Shown one piece after another: positions 49,605 to 61,745 of a stretch of 64,000 nt of DNA. This stretch comes from Ptiloglossa arizonensis (Eukaryota > Arthropoda > Insecta > Hymenoptera > Colletidae). The position numbers were made by a program, and so were the translations under genes. Location of the stretch: contig NW_027478532.1 of assembly GCF_051014685.1 (NCBI RefSeq), positions 1,038,117 through 1,102,116 of the forward strand, written 5' to 3'. The notes beneath the pieces were generated by a model. That model saw only the letters and a list, made by a program, of their open reading frames with translations. It was not told the DNA's origin and made no database searches. Numbering within the stretch: the first letter of the stretch is position 1; every line of letters starts with the position of its first letter.

Positions 49605-52600
49605 ATACCGTTGTAATCGGGCGAGTTTCTACTTTCAAATGCAACAGAAATTTTGCGGATTGATCAATCCGTTCGCGAGATATGGCAGTTTGGAGATAAG
49701 AAACGCTTTAGAAACTCAAAATTTTCGGAGTTTTATGCTCGAAACGAATAACTAGGACGGCCCAGGGGAAAAGTGCGCATACCGTTGTAATCGGGCGAGT
49801 TTCTACTTTCAAATGCAACAGAAATTTTGCGGATTGATCAATCCGTTCGCGAGATATGGCAGTTTGGAGATAAGAAACGCTTTAGAAACTCAAAATTTTC
49901 GCAGTTTTATGCTCGAAACGAATAACTAGAACGGCCCAGGGGAAAAGTGCGCATACCGTTGTAATCGGGCGAGTTTCCACTTTCAAATGCAACAGAAATT
50001 TTGCGGATTGGTCAATCCGTTCGAGAGATATGGCAGTTTGGAGGTAAGAAACGCTTGAGAAACTCAAAATTTTCGCAGTTCTGGTGCTCGAAACGAATAA
50101 CTGGAACGGTCTAGGGGAAAACTACACATACCGTTGTAATCGGGCGAGTTTCTACTATCAAATACAATAAAAATTTTGCGGATTGGTCAATCCGTTCGCG
50201 AGATATGGCAGTTTGGATGTAAGAAACGCTTGAGAAACTCAAAATTTTCGGAGTTTTATGCTCGAAACGAATAACTAGAACGGCCTAGGGGAAAAGTGCG
50301 CATACCGTTGTAATCGGGCGAGTTTCTACTTTCAGAAGCAACAGAAATTTTGCGGATTGGTCAATCCGTTCGTGAGATATGGCAGTTTGGAGGTAAGAAA
50401 CGCTTGAGAAACTCAAAATTTTCGAAGTTCTGATGCTCGAAACGAATGACTAGAACGGCCTAGGGGAGAAGTACTCATACCGTTGTAATCGGGCGAGTTT
50501 CTACTTTCAGATGCAACAGAAATCATGCGGATTGGTCAATCCGTTCGCGAGATATGGCAGTTTGGAGGTAAGAAACGCTTTAGAAACTCAAAATTTTCGC
50601 AGTTTTATGCTCGAAACGAATAACTAGAACGACCCAGGGGTAAAGTGCGCATACCGTTGTAATCGGGCGAGTTTCTACTTTCAAATACAACAGAAATTTT
50701 GCGGATTGGTCAATCCGTTCGCGAGATATGCCAGTTTGGAGGTAAGAAACGCTTGAGAAACTCAAAATTTTCGCAATTCTGATGCTCGAAACGAATAAAT
50801 AGAACGGCCCAGGGGAAAAGTGCGCATACCGTTGTAATCGGGCGAGTTTCTACTTTCAAATGCAACAGAAATTTTGCGGATTGATCAATCCGTTCGCGAG
50901 ATATGGCAGTTTGGAGATAAGAAACGCTTTAGAAACTCGAAATTTTCGCAGTTTTATGCTCGAAACGAATAACTAGAACGGCCTAGGGGAAAAGTGCGCA
51001 TACCGTTGTAATCGGGCGAGTTTCTACTTTCAGAAGCAACAGAAATTTTGCGGATTGGTCAATCCGTTCGTGAGATATGGCAGTTTGGAGGTAAGAAACG
51101 CTTGAGAAACTCAAAATTTTCGAAGTTCTGATGCTCGAAACGAATGACTAGAACGGCCTAGGGGAGAAGTACTCATACCGTTGTAATCGGGCGAGTTTCT
51201 ACTTTCAGATGCAACAGAAATCATGCGGATTGGTCAATCCGTTCGCGAGATATGGCAGTTTGGAGGTAAGAAACGCTTTAGAAACTCAAAATTTTCGCAA
51301 TTCTGATGCTCGAAACGAATAAATAGAACGGCCCAGGGGAAAAGTGCGCATACCGTTGTAATCGGGCGAGTTTCTACTTTCAAATGCAACAGAAATTTTG
51401 CGGATTGGTCAATCCGTTCGCGAGATATGCCAGTTTGGAGGTAAGAAACGCTTGAGAAACTCAAAATTTTCGCAATTCTGATGCTCGAAACGAATAAATA
51501 GAACGGCCCAGGGGAAAAGTGCGCATACCGTTGTAATCGGGCGAGTTTCTACTTTCAAATGCAACAGAAATTTTGCGGATTGATCAATCCGTTCGCGAGA
51601 TATGGCAGTTTGGAGATAAGAAACGCTTTAGAAACTCGAAATTTTCGCAGTTTTATGCTCGAAACGAATAACTAGAACGGCCTAGGGGAAAAGTGCGCAT
51701 ACCGTTGTAATCGGGCGAGTTTCTACTTTCAGAAGCAACAGAAATTTTGCGGATTGGTCAATCCGTTCGTGAGATATGGCAGTTTGGAGGTAAGAAACGC
51801 TTGAGAAACTCAAAATTTTCGAAGTTCTGATGCTCGAAACGAATGACTAGAACGGCCTAGGGGAGAAGTACTCATACCGTTGTAATCGGGCGAGTTTCTA
51901 CTTTCAGATGCAACAGAAATCATGCGGATTGGTCAATCCGTTCGCGAGATATGGCAGTTTGGAGGTAAGAAACGCTTTAGAAACTCAAAATTTTCGCAAT
52001 TCTGATGCTCGAAACGAATAAATAGAACGGCCCAGGGGAAAAGTGCGCATACCGTTGTAATCGGGCGAGTTTCTACTTTCAAATGCAACAGAAATTTTGC
52101 GGATTGATCAATCCGTTCGCGAGATATGGCAGTTTGGAGATAAGAAACGCTTTAGAAACTCGAAATTTTCGCAGTTTTATGCTCGAAACGAATAACTAGA
52201 ACGGCCTAGGGGAAAAGTGCGCATACCGTTGTAATCGGGCGAGTTTCTACTTTCAGAAGCAACAGAAATTTTGCGGATTGGTCAATCCGTTCGTGAGATA
52301 TGGCAGTTTGGAGGTAAGAAACGCTTGAGAAACTCAAAATTTTCGAAGTTCTGATGCTCGAAACGAATGACTAGAACGGCCTAGGGGAGAAGTACTCATA
52401 CCGTTGTAATCGGGCGAGTTTCTACTTTCAGATGCAACAGAAATCATGCGGATTGGTCAATCCGTTCGCGAGATATGGCAGTTTGGAGGTAAGAAACGCT
52501 TTAGAAACTCAAAATTTTCGCAGTTTTATGCTCGAAACGAATAACTAGAACGACCCAGGGGTAAAGTGCGCATACCGTTGTAATCGGGCGAGTTTCTACT

Positions 52601-55600
52601 TTCAAATACAACAGAAATTTTGCGGATTGGTCAATCCGTTCGCGAGATATGCCAGTTTGGAGGTAAGAAACGCTTGAGAAACTCAAAATTTTCGCAATTC
52701 TGATGCTCGAAACGAATAAATAGAACGGCCCAGGGGAAAAGTGCGCATACCGTTGTAATCGGGCGAGTTTCTACTTTCAAATGCAACAGAAATTTTGCGG
52801 ATTGATCAATCCGTTCGCGAGATATGGCAGTTTGGAGATAAGAAACGCTTTAGAAACTCGAAATTTTCGCAGTTTTATGCTCGAAACGAATAACTAGAAC
52901 GGCCCAGGGGAAAAGTGCGCATACCGTTGTAATCGGGCGAGTTTCTACTTTCAGATGCAACAGAAATTTTGCGGATTGATCGATCCGTTCGCGAGATATG
53001 GCAGTTTGGAGATAAGAAACGCTTGAGAAACTCAAAATTTTCGCAGTTCCGATGCTCGAAACGAATAACTAGACCGGCCTAGGGGAAAAGTGCGCATACC
53101 GTTGTAATCGGGCGAGTTTCTACTTTCAGATGCAACAGAAATCATGCGGATTGGTTAATCCGTTCGCGAGATATGGCCGTTTGGATGTAAGAAACGCTTG
53201 AGAAACTCAAAATTTTCGCAGTTCTGATGCTCGAAACGAATAACTAGAACGGCCCAGGAGAAAAGTGCGCATACCGTTGTAATCGGGCGAGTTTCTACTT
53301 TCAAATGCAACAGAAATTTTGCGGATTGATCAATCCGTTCGCGAGATATGGCAGTTTGGAGATAAGAAACGCTTTAGAAACACGAAATTTTCGGAGTTTT
53401 ATGCTCGAAACGAATAACTAGAACGGCCCAGGGGAAAAGTGCGCATACCGTTGTAATCGGGCGAGTTTCTACTTTCAAATGCAACAGAAATTTTGCGGAT
53501 TGATCAATCCGTTCGCGAGATATGGCAGTTTGGAGATAAGAAACGCTTTAGAAACTCAAAATTTTCGCAGTTCTGATGCTCGAAACGAATAACTAGAACG
53601 GCCCAGGGGAAAAGTGCGCATACCGTTGTAATCGGGCGAGTTTCTACTTTCAAATGCAACAGAAATTTTGCGGATTGATCAATCCGTTCGCGAGATATGG
53701 CAGTTTGGAGATAAGAAACGCTTTAGAAACTCAAAATTTTCGGAGTTTTATGCTCGAAACGAATAACTAGGACGGCCCAGGGGAAAAGTGCGCATACCGT
53801 TGTAATCGGGCGAGTTTCTACTTTCAAATGCAACAGAAATTTTGCGGATTGATCAATCCGTTCGCGAGATATGGCAGTTTGGAGATAAGAAACGCTTTAG
53901 AAACTCGAAATTTTCGCAGTTTTATGCTCGAAACGAATAACTAGAACGGCCCAGGGGAAAAGTGCGCATACCGTTGTAATCGGGCGAGTTTCCACTTTCA
54001 AATGCAACAGAAATTTTGCGGATTGGTCAATCCGTTCGAGAGATATGGCAGTTTGGAGGTAAGAAACGCTTGAGAAACTCAAAATTTTCGCAGTTCTGGT
54101 GCTCGAAACGAATAACTGGAACGGTCTAGGGGAAAACTACACATACCGTTGTAATCGGGCGAGATTCTACTATCAAATACAATAAAAATTTTGCGGATTG
54201 GTCAATCCGTTCGCGAGATATGGCAGTTTGGATGTAAGAAACGCTTGAGAAACTCAAAATTTTCGGAGTTTTATGCTCGAAACGAATAACTAGAACGGCC
54301 TAGGGGAAAAGTGCGCATACCGTTGTAATCGGGCGAGTTTCTACTTTCAGAAGCAACAGAAATTTTGCGGATTGGTCAATCCGTTCGTGAGATATGGCAG
54401 TTTGGAGGTAAGAAACGCTTGAGAAACTCAAAATTTTCGAAGTTCTGATGCTCGAAACGAATGACTAGAACGGCCTAGGGGAGAAGTACTCATACCGTTG
54501 TAATCGGGCGAGTTTCTACTTTCAGATGCAACAGAAATCATACGGATTGGTCAATCCGTTCGCGAGATATGGCAGTTTGGATGTAAGAAACGCTTTAGAA
54601 ACTCAAAATTTTCGCAGTTTTATGCTCGAAACGAATAACTAGAACGACCCAGGGGTAAAGTGCGCATACCGTTGTAATCGGGCGAGTTTCTACTTTCAAA
54701 TACAACAGAAATTTTGCGGATTGGTCAATCCGTTCGCGAGATATGCCAGTTTGGAGGTAAGAAACGCTTGAGAAACTCAAAATTTTCGCAATTCTGATGC
54801 TCGAAACGAATAAATAGAACGGCCCAGGGGAAAAGTGCGCATACCGTTGTAATCGGGCGAGTTTCTACTTTCAAATGCAACAGAAATTTTGCGGATTGAT
54901 CAATCCGTTCGCGAGATATGGCAGTTTGGGGATAAGAAACGCTTTAGAAACTCGAAATTTTCGCAGTTTTATGCTCGAAACGAATAACTAGAACGGCCCA
55001 GGGGAAAAGTGCGCATACCGTTGTAATCGGGCGAGTTTCTACTTTCAGATGCAACAGAAATTTTGCGGATTGATCGATCCGTTCGCGAGATATGGCAGTT
55101 TGGAGATAAGAAACGCTTGAGAAACTCAAAATTTTCGCAGTTCCGATGCTCGAAACGAATAACTAGAACGGCCTAGGGGAAAAGTGCGCATACCGTTGTA
55201 ATCGGGCGAGTTTCTACTTTCAGATGCAACAGAAATCATGCGGATTGGTTAATCCGTTCGCGAGATATGGCCGTTTGGATGTAAGAAACGCTTGAGAAAC
55301 TCAAAATTTTCGCAGTTCTGATGCTCGAAACGAATAACTAGAACGGCCCAGGAGAAAAGTGCGCATACCGTTGTAATCGGGCGAGTTTCTACTTTCAAAT
55401 GCAACAGAAATTTTGCGGATTGATCAATCCGTTCGCGAGATATGGCAGTTTGGAGATAAGAAACGCTTTAGAAACTCGAAATTTTCGGAGTTTTATGCTC
55501 GAAACGAATAACTAGAACGGCCCAGGGGAAAAGTGCGCATACCGTTGTAATCGGGCGAGTTTCTACTTTCAAATGCAACAGAAATTTTGCGGATTGATCA

Positions 55601-56061
55601 ATCCGTTCGCGAGATATGGCAGTTTGGAGATAAGAAACGCTTTAGAAACTCAAAATTTTCGCAGTTCTGATGCTCGAAACGAATAACTAGAACGGCCTAG
55701 GGGAAAAGTGCGCATACCGTTGTAATCGGGCGAGTTTCTACTTTCAGATGCAACAGAAATCATGCGGATTGGTTAATCCGTTCGCGAGATATGGCCGTTT
55801 GGAGATAAGAAACGCTTTAGAAACTCAAAATTTTCGCAGTTTTATGATCGAAACGAATAACTAGAACGGCCCAGGGGAAAAGTGCGCATACCGTTGTAAT
55901 CGGGCGAGTTTCCACTTTCAAATGCAACAGAAATTTTGCGGATTGGTCAATCCGTTCGAGAGATATGGCAGTTTGGAGGTAAGAAACGCTTTAGAAACTC
56001 AAAATTTTCGCAGTTTTATGCTCGAAACGAATAACTAGAACGGCCCAGGGGAAAAGTGCGC
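49605..56061. repeat. 37-monomer block, copy 1 of a second large tandem duplication (6457 bp)
   Basis: Order: m6, p1 (49779), p2, p3, then n units from 50302: n1-n2-n3-n4, n1-n2h-n3'-n4, n1-n2h-n4, n1-n2-n3. Next are m1-m6 (52747-53793), p1'-p3 (53794, private GAGATTCTAC near 54163), n1-n3 (n2 with CATACGG near 54540), m1 (54841, private GTTTGGGGATAAG), m2-m5, and two hybrids at 55714 (m3 left half, p1 right half, private TATGATCG at 55843) and 55888 (p2 left half, p1 right half). Markers recur at +6457 before about 51,400 and at +5758 after it, because copy 2 lacks four n monomers (699 bp). Confidence 0.88.
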
Positions 56062-59000
56062 ATACCGTTGTAATCGGGCGAGTTTCTACTTTCAAATGCA
56101 ACAGAAATTTTGCGGATTGATCAATCCGTTCGCGAGATATGGCAGTTTGGAGATAAGAAACGCTTTAGAAACTCAAAATTTTCGGAGTTTTATGCTCGAA
56201 ACGAATAACTAGGACGGCCCAGGGGAAAAGTGCGCATACCGTTGTAATCGGGCGAGTTTCTACTTTCAAATGCAACAGAAATTTTGCGGATTGATCAATC
56301 CGTTCGCGAGATATGGCAGTTTGGAGATAAGAAACGCTTTAGAAACTCAAAATTTTCGCAGTTTTATGCTCGAAACGAATAACTAGAACGGCCCAGGGGA
56401 AAAGTGCGCATACCGTTGTAATCGGGCGAGTTTCCACTTTCAAATGCAACAGAAATTTTGCGGATTGGTCAATCCGTTCGAGAGATATGGCAGTTTGGAG
56501 GTAAGAAACGCTTGAGAAACTCAAAATTTTCGCAGTTCTGGTGCTCGAAACGAATAACTGGAACGGTCTAGGGGAAAACTACACATACCGTTGTAATCGG
56601 GCGAGTTTCTACTATCAAATACAATAAAAATTTTGCGGATTGGTCAATCCGTTCGCGAGATATGGCAGTTTGGATGTAAGAAACGCTTGAGAAACTCAAA
56701 ATTTTCGGAGTTTTATGCTCGAAACGAATAACTAGAACGGCCTAGGGGAAAAGTGCGCATACCGTTGTAATCGGGCGAGTTTCTACTTTCAGAAGCAACA
56801 GAAATTTTGCGGATTGGTCAATCCGTTCGTGAGATATGGCAGTTTGGAGGTAAGAAACGCTTGAGAAACTCAAAATTTTCGAAGTTCTGATGCTCGAAAC
56901 GAATGACTAGAACGGCCTAGGGGAGAAGTACTCATACCGTTGTAATCGGGCGAGTTTCTACTTTCAGATGCAACAGAAATCATGCGGATTGGTCAATCCG
57001 TTCGCGAGATATGGCAGTTTGGAGGTAAGAAACGCTTTAGAAACTCAAAATTTTCGCAGTTTTATGCTCGAAACGAATAACTAGAACGACCCAGGGGTAA
57101 AGTGCGCATACCGTTGTAATCGGGCGAGTTTCTACTTTCAAATACAACAGAAATTTTGCGGATTGGTCAATCCGTTCGCGAGATATGCCAGTTTGGAGGT
57201 AAGAAACGCTTGAGAAACTCAAAATTTTCGCAATTCTGATGCTCGAAACGAATAAATAGAACGGCCCAGGGGAAAAGTGCGCATACCGTTGTAATCGGGC
57301 GAGTTTCTACTTTCAAATGCAACAGAAATTTTGCGGATTGATCAATCCGTTCGCGAGATATGGCAGTTTGGAGATAAGAAACGCTTTAGAAACTCGAAAT
57401 TTTCGCAGTTTTATGCTCGAAACGAATAACTAGAACGGCCTAGGGGAAAAGTGCGCATACCGTTGTAATCGGGCGAGTTTCTACTTTCAGAAGCAACAGA
57501 AATTTTGCGGATTGGTCAATCCGTTCGTGAGATATGGCAGTTTGGAGGTAAGAAACGCTTGAGAAACTCAAAATTTTCGAAGTTCTGATGCTCGAAACGA
57601 ATGACTAGAACGGCCTAGGGGAGAAGTACTCATACCGTTGTAATCGGGCGAGTTTCTACTTTCAGATGCAACAGAAATCATGCGGATTGGTCAATCCGTT
57701 CGCGAGATATGGCAGTTTGGAGGTAAGAAACGCTTTAGAAACTCAAAATTTTCGCAATTCTGATGCTCGAAACGAATAAATAGAACGGCCCAGGGGAAAA
57801 GTGCGCATACCGTTGTAATCGGGCGAGTTTCTACTTTCAAATGCAACAGAAATTTTGCGGATTGATCAATCCGTTCGCGAGATATGGCAGTTTGGAGATA
57901 AGAAACGCTTTAGAAACTCGAAATTTTCGCAGTTTTATGCTCGAAACGAATAACTAGAACGGCCTAGGGGAAAAGTGCGCATACCGTTGTAATCGGGCGA
58001 GTTTCTACTTTCAGAAGCAACAGAAATTTTGCGGATTGGTCAATCCGTTCGTGAGATATGGCAGTTTGGAGGTAAGAAACGCTTGAGAAACTCAAAATTT
58101 TCGAAGTTCTGATGCTCGAAACGAATGACTAGAACGGCCTAGGGGAGAAGTACTCATACCGTTGTAATCGGGCGAGTTTCTACTTTCAGATGCAACAGAA
58201 ATCATGCGGATTGGTCAATCCGTTCGCGAGATATGGCAGTTTGGAGGTAAGAAACGCTTTAGAAACTCAAAATTTTCGCAGTTTTATGCTCGAAACGAAT
58301 AACTAGAACGACCCAGGGGTAAAGTGCGCATACCGTTGTAATCGGGCGAGTTTCTACTTTCAAATACAACAGAAATTTTGCGGATTGGTCAATCCGTTCG
58401 CGAGATATGCCAGTTTGGAGGTAAGAAACGCTTGAGAAACTCAAAATTTTCGCAATTCTGATGCTCGAAACGAATAAATAGAACGGCCCAGGGGAAAAGT
58501 GCGCATACCGTTGTAATCGGGCGAGTTTCTACTTTCAAATGCAACAGAAATTTTGCGGATTGATCAATCCGTTCGCGAGATATGGCAGTTTGGAGATAAG
58601 AAACGCTTTAGAAACTCGAAATTTTCGCAGTTTTATGCTCGAAACGAATAACTAGAACGGCCCAGGGGAAAAGTGCGCATACCGTTGTAATCGGGCGAGT
58701 TTCTACTTTCAGATGCAACAGAAATTTTGCGGATTGATCGATCCGTTCGCGAGATATGGCAGTTTGGAGATAAGAAACGCTTGAGAAACTCAAAATTTTC
58801 GCAGTTCCGATGCTCGAAACGAATAACTAGACCGGCCTAGGGGAAAAGTGCGCATACCGTTGTAATCGGGCGAGTTTCTACTTTCAGATGCAACAGAAAT
58901 CATGCGGATTGGTTAATCCGTTCGCGAGATATGGCCGTTTGGATGTAAGAAACGCTTGAGAAACTCAAAATTTTCGCAGTTCTGATGCTCGAAACGAATA

Positions 59001-61745
59001 ACTAGAACGGCCCAGGAGAAAAGTGCGCATACCGTTGTAATCGGGCGAGTTTCTACTTTCAAATGCAACAGAAATTTTGCGGATTGATCAATCCGTTCGC
59101 GAGATATGGCAGTTTGGAGATAAGAAACGCTTTAGAAACTCGAAATTTTCGGAGTTTTATGCTCGAAACGAATAACTAGAACGGCCCAGGGGAAAAGTGC
59201 GCATACCGTTGTAATCGGGCGAGTTTCTACTTTCAAATGCGACAGAAATTTTGCGGATTGATCAATCCGTTCGCGAGATATGGCAGTTTGGAGATAAGAA
59301 ACGCTTTAGAAACTCAAAATTTTCGCAGTTCTGATGCTCGAAACGAATAACTAGAACGGCCCAGGGGAAAAGTGCGCATACCGTTGTAATCGGGCGAGTT
59401 TCTACTTTCAAATGCAACAGAAATTTTGCGGATTGATCAATCCGTTCGCGAGATATGGCAGTTTGGAGATAAGAAACGCTTTAGAAACTCAAAATTTTCG
59501 GAGTTTTATGCTCGAAACGAATAACTAGGACGGCCCAGGGGAAAAGTGCGCATACCGTTGTAATCGGGCGAGTTTCTACTTTCAAATGCAACAGAAATTT
59601 TGCGGATTGATCAATCCGTTCGCGAGATATGGCAGTTTGGAGATAAGAAACGCTTTAGAAACTCGAAATTTTCGCAGTTTTATGCTCGAAACGAATAACT
59701 AGAACGGCCCAGGGGAAAAGTGCGCATACCGTTGTAATCGGGCGAGTTTCCACTTTCAAATGCAACAGAAATTTTGCGGATTGGTCAATCCGTTCGAGAG
59801 ATATGGCAGTTTGGAGGTAAGAAACGCTTGAGAAACTCAAAATTTTCGCAGTTCTGGTGCTCGAAACGAATAACTGGAACGGTCTAGGGGAAAACTACAC
59901 ATACCGTTGTAATCGGGCGAGATTCTACTATCAAATACAATAAAAATTTTGCGGATTGGTCAATCCGTTCGCGAGATATGGCAGTTTGGATGTAAGAAAC
60001 GCTTGAGAAACTCAAAATTTTCGGAGTTTTATGCTCGAAACGAATAACTAGAACGGCCTAGGGGAAAAGTGCGCATACCGTTGTAATCGGGCGAGTTTCT
60101 ACTTTCAGAAGCAACAGAAATTTTGCGGATTGGTCAATCCGTTCGTGAGATATGGCAGTTTGGAGGTAAGAAACGCTTGAGAAACTCAAAATTTTCGAAG
60201 TTCTGATGCTCGAAACGAATGACTAGAACGGCCTAGGGGAGAAGTACTCATACCGTTGTAATCGGGCGAGTTTCTACTTTCAGATGCAACAGAAATCATA
60301 CGGATTGGTCAATCCGTTCGCGAGATATGGCAGTTTGGATGTAAGAAACGCTTTAGAAACTCAAAATTTTCGCAGTTTTATGCTCGAAACGAATAACTAG
60401 AACGACCCAGGGGTAAAGTGCGCATACCGTTGTAATCGGGCGAGTTTCTACTTTCAAATACAACAGAAATTTTGCGGATTGGTCAATCCGTTCGCGAGAT
60501 ATGCCAGTTTGGAGGTAAGAAACGCTTGAGAAACTCAAAATTTTCGCAATTCTGATGCTCGAAACGAATAAATAGAACGGCCCAGGGGAAAAGTGCGCAT
60601 ACCGTTGTAATCGGGCGAGTTTCTACTTTCAAATGCAACAGAAATTTTGCGGATTGATCAATCCGTTCGCGAGATATGGCAGTTTGGGGATAAGAAACGC
60701 TTTAGAAACTCGAAATTTTCGCAGTTTTATGCTCGAAACGAATAACTAGAACGGCCCAGGGGAAAAGTGCGCATACCGTTGTAATCGGGCGAGTTTCTAC
60801 TTTCAGATGCAACAGAAATTTTGCGGATTGATCGATCCGTTCGCGAGATATGGCAGTTTGGAGATAAGAAACGCTTGAGAAACTCAAAATTTTCGCAGTT
60901 CCGATGCTCGAAACGAATAACTAGAACGGCCTAGGGGAAAAGTGCGCATACCGTTGTAATCGGGCGAGTTTCTACTTTCAGATGCAACAGAAATCATGCG
61001 GATTGGTTAATCCGTTCGCGAGATATGGCCGTTTGGATGTAAGAAACGCTTGAGAAACTCAAAATTTTCGCAGTTCTGATGCTCGAAACGAATAACTAGA
61101 ACGGCCCAGGAGAAAAGTGCGCATACCGTTGTAATCGGGCGAGTTTCTACTTTCAAATGCAACAGAAATTTTGCGGATTGATCAATCCGTTCGCGAGATA
61201 TGGCAGTTTGGAGATAAGAAACGCTTTAGAAACTCGAAATTTTCGGAGTTTTATGCTCGAAACGAATAACTAGAACGGCCCAGGGGAAAAGTGCGCATAC
61301 CGTTGTAATCGGGCGAGTTTCTACTTTCAAATGCAACAGAAATTTTGCGGATTGATCAATCCGTTCGCGAGATATGGCAGTTTGGAGATAAGAAACGCTT
61401 TAGAAACTCAAAATTTTCGCAGTTCTGATGCTCGAAACGAATAACTAGAACGGCCCAGGGGAAAAGTGCGCATACCGTTGTAATCGGGCGAGTTTCTACT
61501 TTCAAATGCAACAGAAATTTTGCGGATTGATCAATCCGTTCGCGAGATATGGCAGTTTGGAGATAAGAAACGCTTTAGAAACTCAAAATTTTCGCAGTTT
61601 TATGATCGAAACGAATAACTAGAACGGCCCAGGGGAAAAGTGCGCATACCGTTGTAATCGGGCGAGTTTCCACTTTCAAATGCAACAGAAATTTTGCGGA
61701 TTGGTCAATCCGTTCGAGAGATATGGCAGTTTGGAGGTAAGAAAC
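56062..61745. repeat. Copy 2 of the second large tandem duplication, lacking one 4-mer
   Basis: It follows copy 1 directly: m6 (56062), p1 (56236), p2, p3, n1-n2-n3-n4 (56759), n1-n2h-n4, n1-n2-n3, m1-m6 (58505-59551), p1'-p3, n1-n3, m1-m5 and p1. AGACCGGCC (53071 and 58829), GAGATTCTAC, CATACGG, GTTTGGGGATAAG and TATGATCG (61601) all recur at +5758. A few private bases separate the copies: ACACGAAATTT near 53380 only in copy 1 and ATGCGACAG near 59238 only in copy 2. The match fades near 61,745, where copy 1 turns into its terminal hybrid. Confidence 0.87.
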
